The notes below the pieces were generated by a model. It saw only the letters and a list, made by a program, of their open reading frames with translations, searched no databases and was not told the origin of the DNA. A stretch of 5,623 bases of DNA from Lentisphaeria bacterium (GTDB lineage: Bacteria > Verrucomicrobiota > Lentisphaeria > Victivallales > UBA1829), in assembly GCA_017540385.1 (NCBI GenBank), contig JAFYBD010000091.1:1-5623 (forward strand), read 5' to 3'. The translations under genes were made by a program, and so were the position numbers. The stretch's first letter is position 1. Each line of letters begins with the position of its first letter. Below are positions 4,222 to 5,623 of the stretch, in pieces.

Positions 4222-4903
4222 AAAAACAAATCGAACGTGCCGCGGCTCGGTCCTGATGGAATTCGTGCTGGTCCTGCCGGTCTACATCGCCGTCATGGGC
4301 GGCGTCCTGTGGATCGGCATGAAGTCGCTGGACGCGATCAACCTGCGGTCCGCGGACCATTGGGCGGTCTGGAGCGAGGGCAACCGGTTCCAGGTGCGCA
4401 CGCCCGCCATGCTCGGGCTCCGGGGGATGTTCCCGCGCTCCACGCTGGTTTCGACGAACGCGACGCGGCGTCTGGAGGAGGAACACAGCTTCATCCAGTT
4501 CATCGCGTCGAAGACCACGCTCATGCAGACGCGCCCGGACTACATTTCGAACTGGATGGACATGCCGTACACGATGAGCGGCGAATCGAAATCGCCCTGG
4601 GAGATGATCCCGGAGCTGTCGATGTCTTCGTCCCGCTTCGGCAACAAATACACGCAGTGCATCATCATGCGTACGAAGGGCTCCAAAACCGCGAAACGCC
4701 ACTGGCATCCGAGCCTGATCGCAGACAGGGATATCTGGACCTTCGAGGCGAAAGAGGACAAGTATCCCTCCAAGTGGGAGCTGAAGCTGATGGACAACGC
4801 CAAATACAAGGACGACAAGAAGGAGGAGGAGAAGGAGCCGAAGAAGATCGACTTCTACGAACGCTATGACACGTATGAAGACTGGAGCGAGCCGAGCAAA
4901 TGA
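4202..4903 (+). CDS. Second TadE-like pseudopilin, GTG start
   Basis: A 233-residue TadE-like protein and probable minor pseudopilin (TadF-like in position). It has a basic leader up to Gly15, then SVLMEF with Glu20-Phe21, matching the prepilin consensus G|xxxxEF. The membrane helix is at about 21-44. The following region (SLDAINLRSADHWAVWSEGNRF) is where TadE proteins have their conserved post-helix block, but it is diverged here. The C-terminus is highly charged (KDDKKEEEKEPKK, 203-215) and then Tyr/Asp-rich. The start is GTG at 4202 inside the end of the preceding gene, a 20-base overlap; the next in-frame Met (residue 19) would destroy the leader. The ribosome binding site is weak (GGGA near 4189-4192), so translation is likely coupled. 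The stop overlaps the next ATG (ATGA). Confidence 0.78.
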   Translation: MTTWDIKKTNRTCRGSVLMEFVLVLPVYIAVMGGVLWIGMKSLDAINLRSADHWAVWSEGNRFQVRTPAMLGLRGMFPRSTLVSTNATRRLEEEHSFIQFIASKTTLMQTRPDYISNWMDMPYTMSGESKSPWEMIPELSMSSSRFGNKYTQCIIMRTKGSKTAKRHWHPSLIADRDIWTFEAKEDKYPSKWELKLMDNAKYKDDKKEEEKEPKKIDFYERYDTYEDWSEPSK

Positions 4904-5346
4904 AGCGTCTGATCCCGTTCATCCTGGTCTTCCTGCTGGTGTTCCTGTGCGGCACCGGATTCCTGATGCTGAAACGTGTCGCGCGGAAACCGGAACCGCC
5001 CCGTCCTCAGCCGCGCAGGACGGAAGCCGTCAAAGGCATTCTGCCCGCTTTGAAGCTGCCGGACGAAAAGAAGAACGAGGTCGGCACGGACGGCTGGGAA
5101 TTCGAGGGGGAGACCGCCTCGAACTTCATTTCCACCCGGACGAAGATCACAGCGGCGCTGCTGCATGACGGGTGGTCGCCGGAAAACCAGATCACGCTGG
5201 ACGACAAGCTGTCTCCGCGCGTGCTCCTGACGTTCCGGAAAGCTGAGCTGGAACTGACGCTGATGCTTTGGAAAATCGATACCGGCACGACCGGTTTTGC
5301 CTATCGCAGAGAGAAAATCGTCAAACCCGGAGTGGAATTGGAATGA
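4900..5346 (+). CDS. Single-pass membrane protein of unknown function in Tad operon
   Basis: I do not recognise the family. The 148 residues begin with MKR and an N-terminal hydrophobic helix (about 4-24, containing Cys17). A basic, proline-rich linker (about 25-40: KP, PPRPQP, RR) follows, then a soluble domain of about 100 residues, presumably periplasmic. That domain contains WEFEGE near 73-78 and a predicted beta-rich segment near the end (RVLLTF, LELTLMLW, GFAYRREK). The sequence before Cys17 (VFL) does not fit a lipobox, so a lipoprotein is unlikely. The ATG overlaps the previous stop and the stop overlaps the ATPase start (ATGA both times), so it is firmly embedded in the Tad operon. 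Position suggests an accessory pilus-assembly role, perhaps in place of a small Tad protein; this is inference. Confidence 0.8.
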   Translation: MKRLIPFILVFLLVFLCGTGFLMLKRVARKPEPPRPQPRRTEAVKGILPALKLPDEKKNEVGTDGWEFEGETASNFISTRTKITAALLHDGWSPENQITLDDKLSPRVLLTFRKAELELTLMLWKIDTGTTGFAYRREKIVKPGVELE

Positions 5347-5623
5347 ACAACAACGACGCATCTTTTCTGGTACTGTTCCTGGCGCCCGTCAAGGAATACC
5401 TGGACGACGACAAGGTCTCGGAAATCCTGATCAACGGCCCGAACCAGATCTATATCGAACGGGGCGGCAAGCTGGAGGAAACCGACGCAAAGTTCGCCAG
5501 CGAATCCCAGCTGAAGGCCGCCGCAGTGAACATCGCCAAGTCGGTGGACCGCCAGCTCGATGAAATGCACCCCGACCTCGACGCACGTCTCCCGGACGGT
5601 TCGCGCGTCCACGCCACGATCCC
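5343..5623 (+). CDS. cpaF: TadA/CpaF secretion ATPase, 5' part (cut by window end)
   Basis: Start of the hexameric type II/IV secretion ATPase that powers Flp pilus assembly at the cytoplasmic face of the inner membrane. Only 93 codons are present; the Walker motifs lie beyond the right edge. The N-terminal domain is diagnostic: VSEILINGPNQIYIERGGKL (about 25-44) corresponds to the EIMVNGPxxVYVERxGxL block of CpaF, and DARLPDGSRVHATI (80-93) to the DARLPDGSRVNAII block preceding the nucleotide-binding core. MNNN at the start and the lack of a long N-terminal extension resemble shorter TadA-type proteins. ATG overlaps the previous stop (ATGA), with GGAG at 5329-5332 ten bases ahead, indicating coupled translation. 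Confidence 0.95.
   Translation, partial: MNNNDASFLVLFLAPVKEYLDDDKVSEILINGPNQIYIERGGKLEETDAKFASESQLKAAAVNIAKSVDRQLDEMHPDLDARLPDGSRVHATI

Noticed and set aside
4237..4869. 210-codon + strand frame inside the second TadE-like gene
   Set aside because: It has shadow-frame composition (Arg, Ala, Gly, His), while the overlapping frame carries a prepilin leader, GxxxxEF motif and operon-type overlaps.
4942..4953. Lipoprotein signal around Cys17 of the 148-residue protein
   Set aside because: The residues before the Cys are V-F-L, with no small residue at -1, and the hydrophobic helix continues past it.

Overview
The window carries the first part of a tight-adherence (Tad/Flp) type IVb pilus locus, all on the + strand, preceded by a tRNA gene and a non-coding regulatory region. 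The genes are GC-rich with bacterial Shine-Dalgarno starts, while the stretch just before the pilin genes is markedly AT-rich. The organism is a bacterium. The unusual pilin signature (KKHAVMMEY), the two-pilin layout and the lysine-rich Tad pseudopilins suggest the PVC group, perhaps Lentisphaerota such as Victivallis relatives. That placement is an impression from sequence style and has low confidence.

Layout. Positions 1-125 hold a degenerate, pyrimidine-rich 48-49 bp tandem repeat that appears to run off the left edge. A promoter (153-180) drives a CAU-anticodon tRNA (195-270). From 271 to 615 there is no confident gene. That stretch holds an inverted repeat, a possible 47-residue membrane peptide (444-587), a terminator-like hairpin (525-554) and a likely promoter (545-572) for the pilins. 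Two near-identical Flp pilin genes follow (616-867 and 893-1141), then a strong intrinsic terminator (1169-1212).

Downstream is a tightly packed run: prepilin peptidase (tadV/cpaA type, 1223-1765), TadE-like pseudopilin (1778-2476), large Tad/TadG-like protein (2479-4221), second TadE-like protein (4202-4903), single-pass membrane protein of unknown function (4900-5346), and the start of the TadA/CpaF secretion ATPase (5343 to the right edge). Gaps are 12 and 2 bases and overlaps are 20, 4 and 4 bases, so this run is almost certainly one translationally coupled operon.

How they work together (family knowledge plus inference): the TadV-type peptidase trims the short leaders of the Flp pilins and the TadE/TadG-like pseudopilins in the inner membrane. 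The TadA/CpaF ATPase, with membrane platform proteins presumably encoded to the right, then polymerises Flp into an adhesive fibre. The terminator after the pilin pair would let pilin mRNA far exceed that of the assembly machinery through partial read-through.

The main oddities are four. Both major pilins have His where Flp prepilins normally have the -1 Gly, while the pseudopilins keep Gly. The two pilin genes are 61/63 identical over their last 63 bases. A 7-bp tandem duplication creates two competing ATGs at the peptidase start, which lacks a visible ribosome binding site. A conserved-looking but unrecognised membrane protein sits just before the ATPase.
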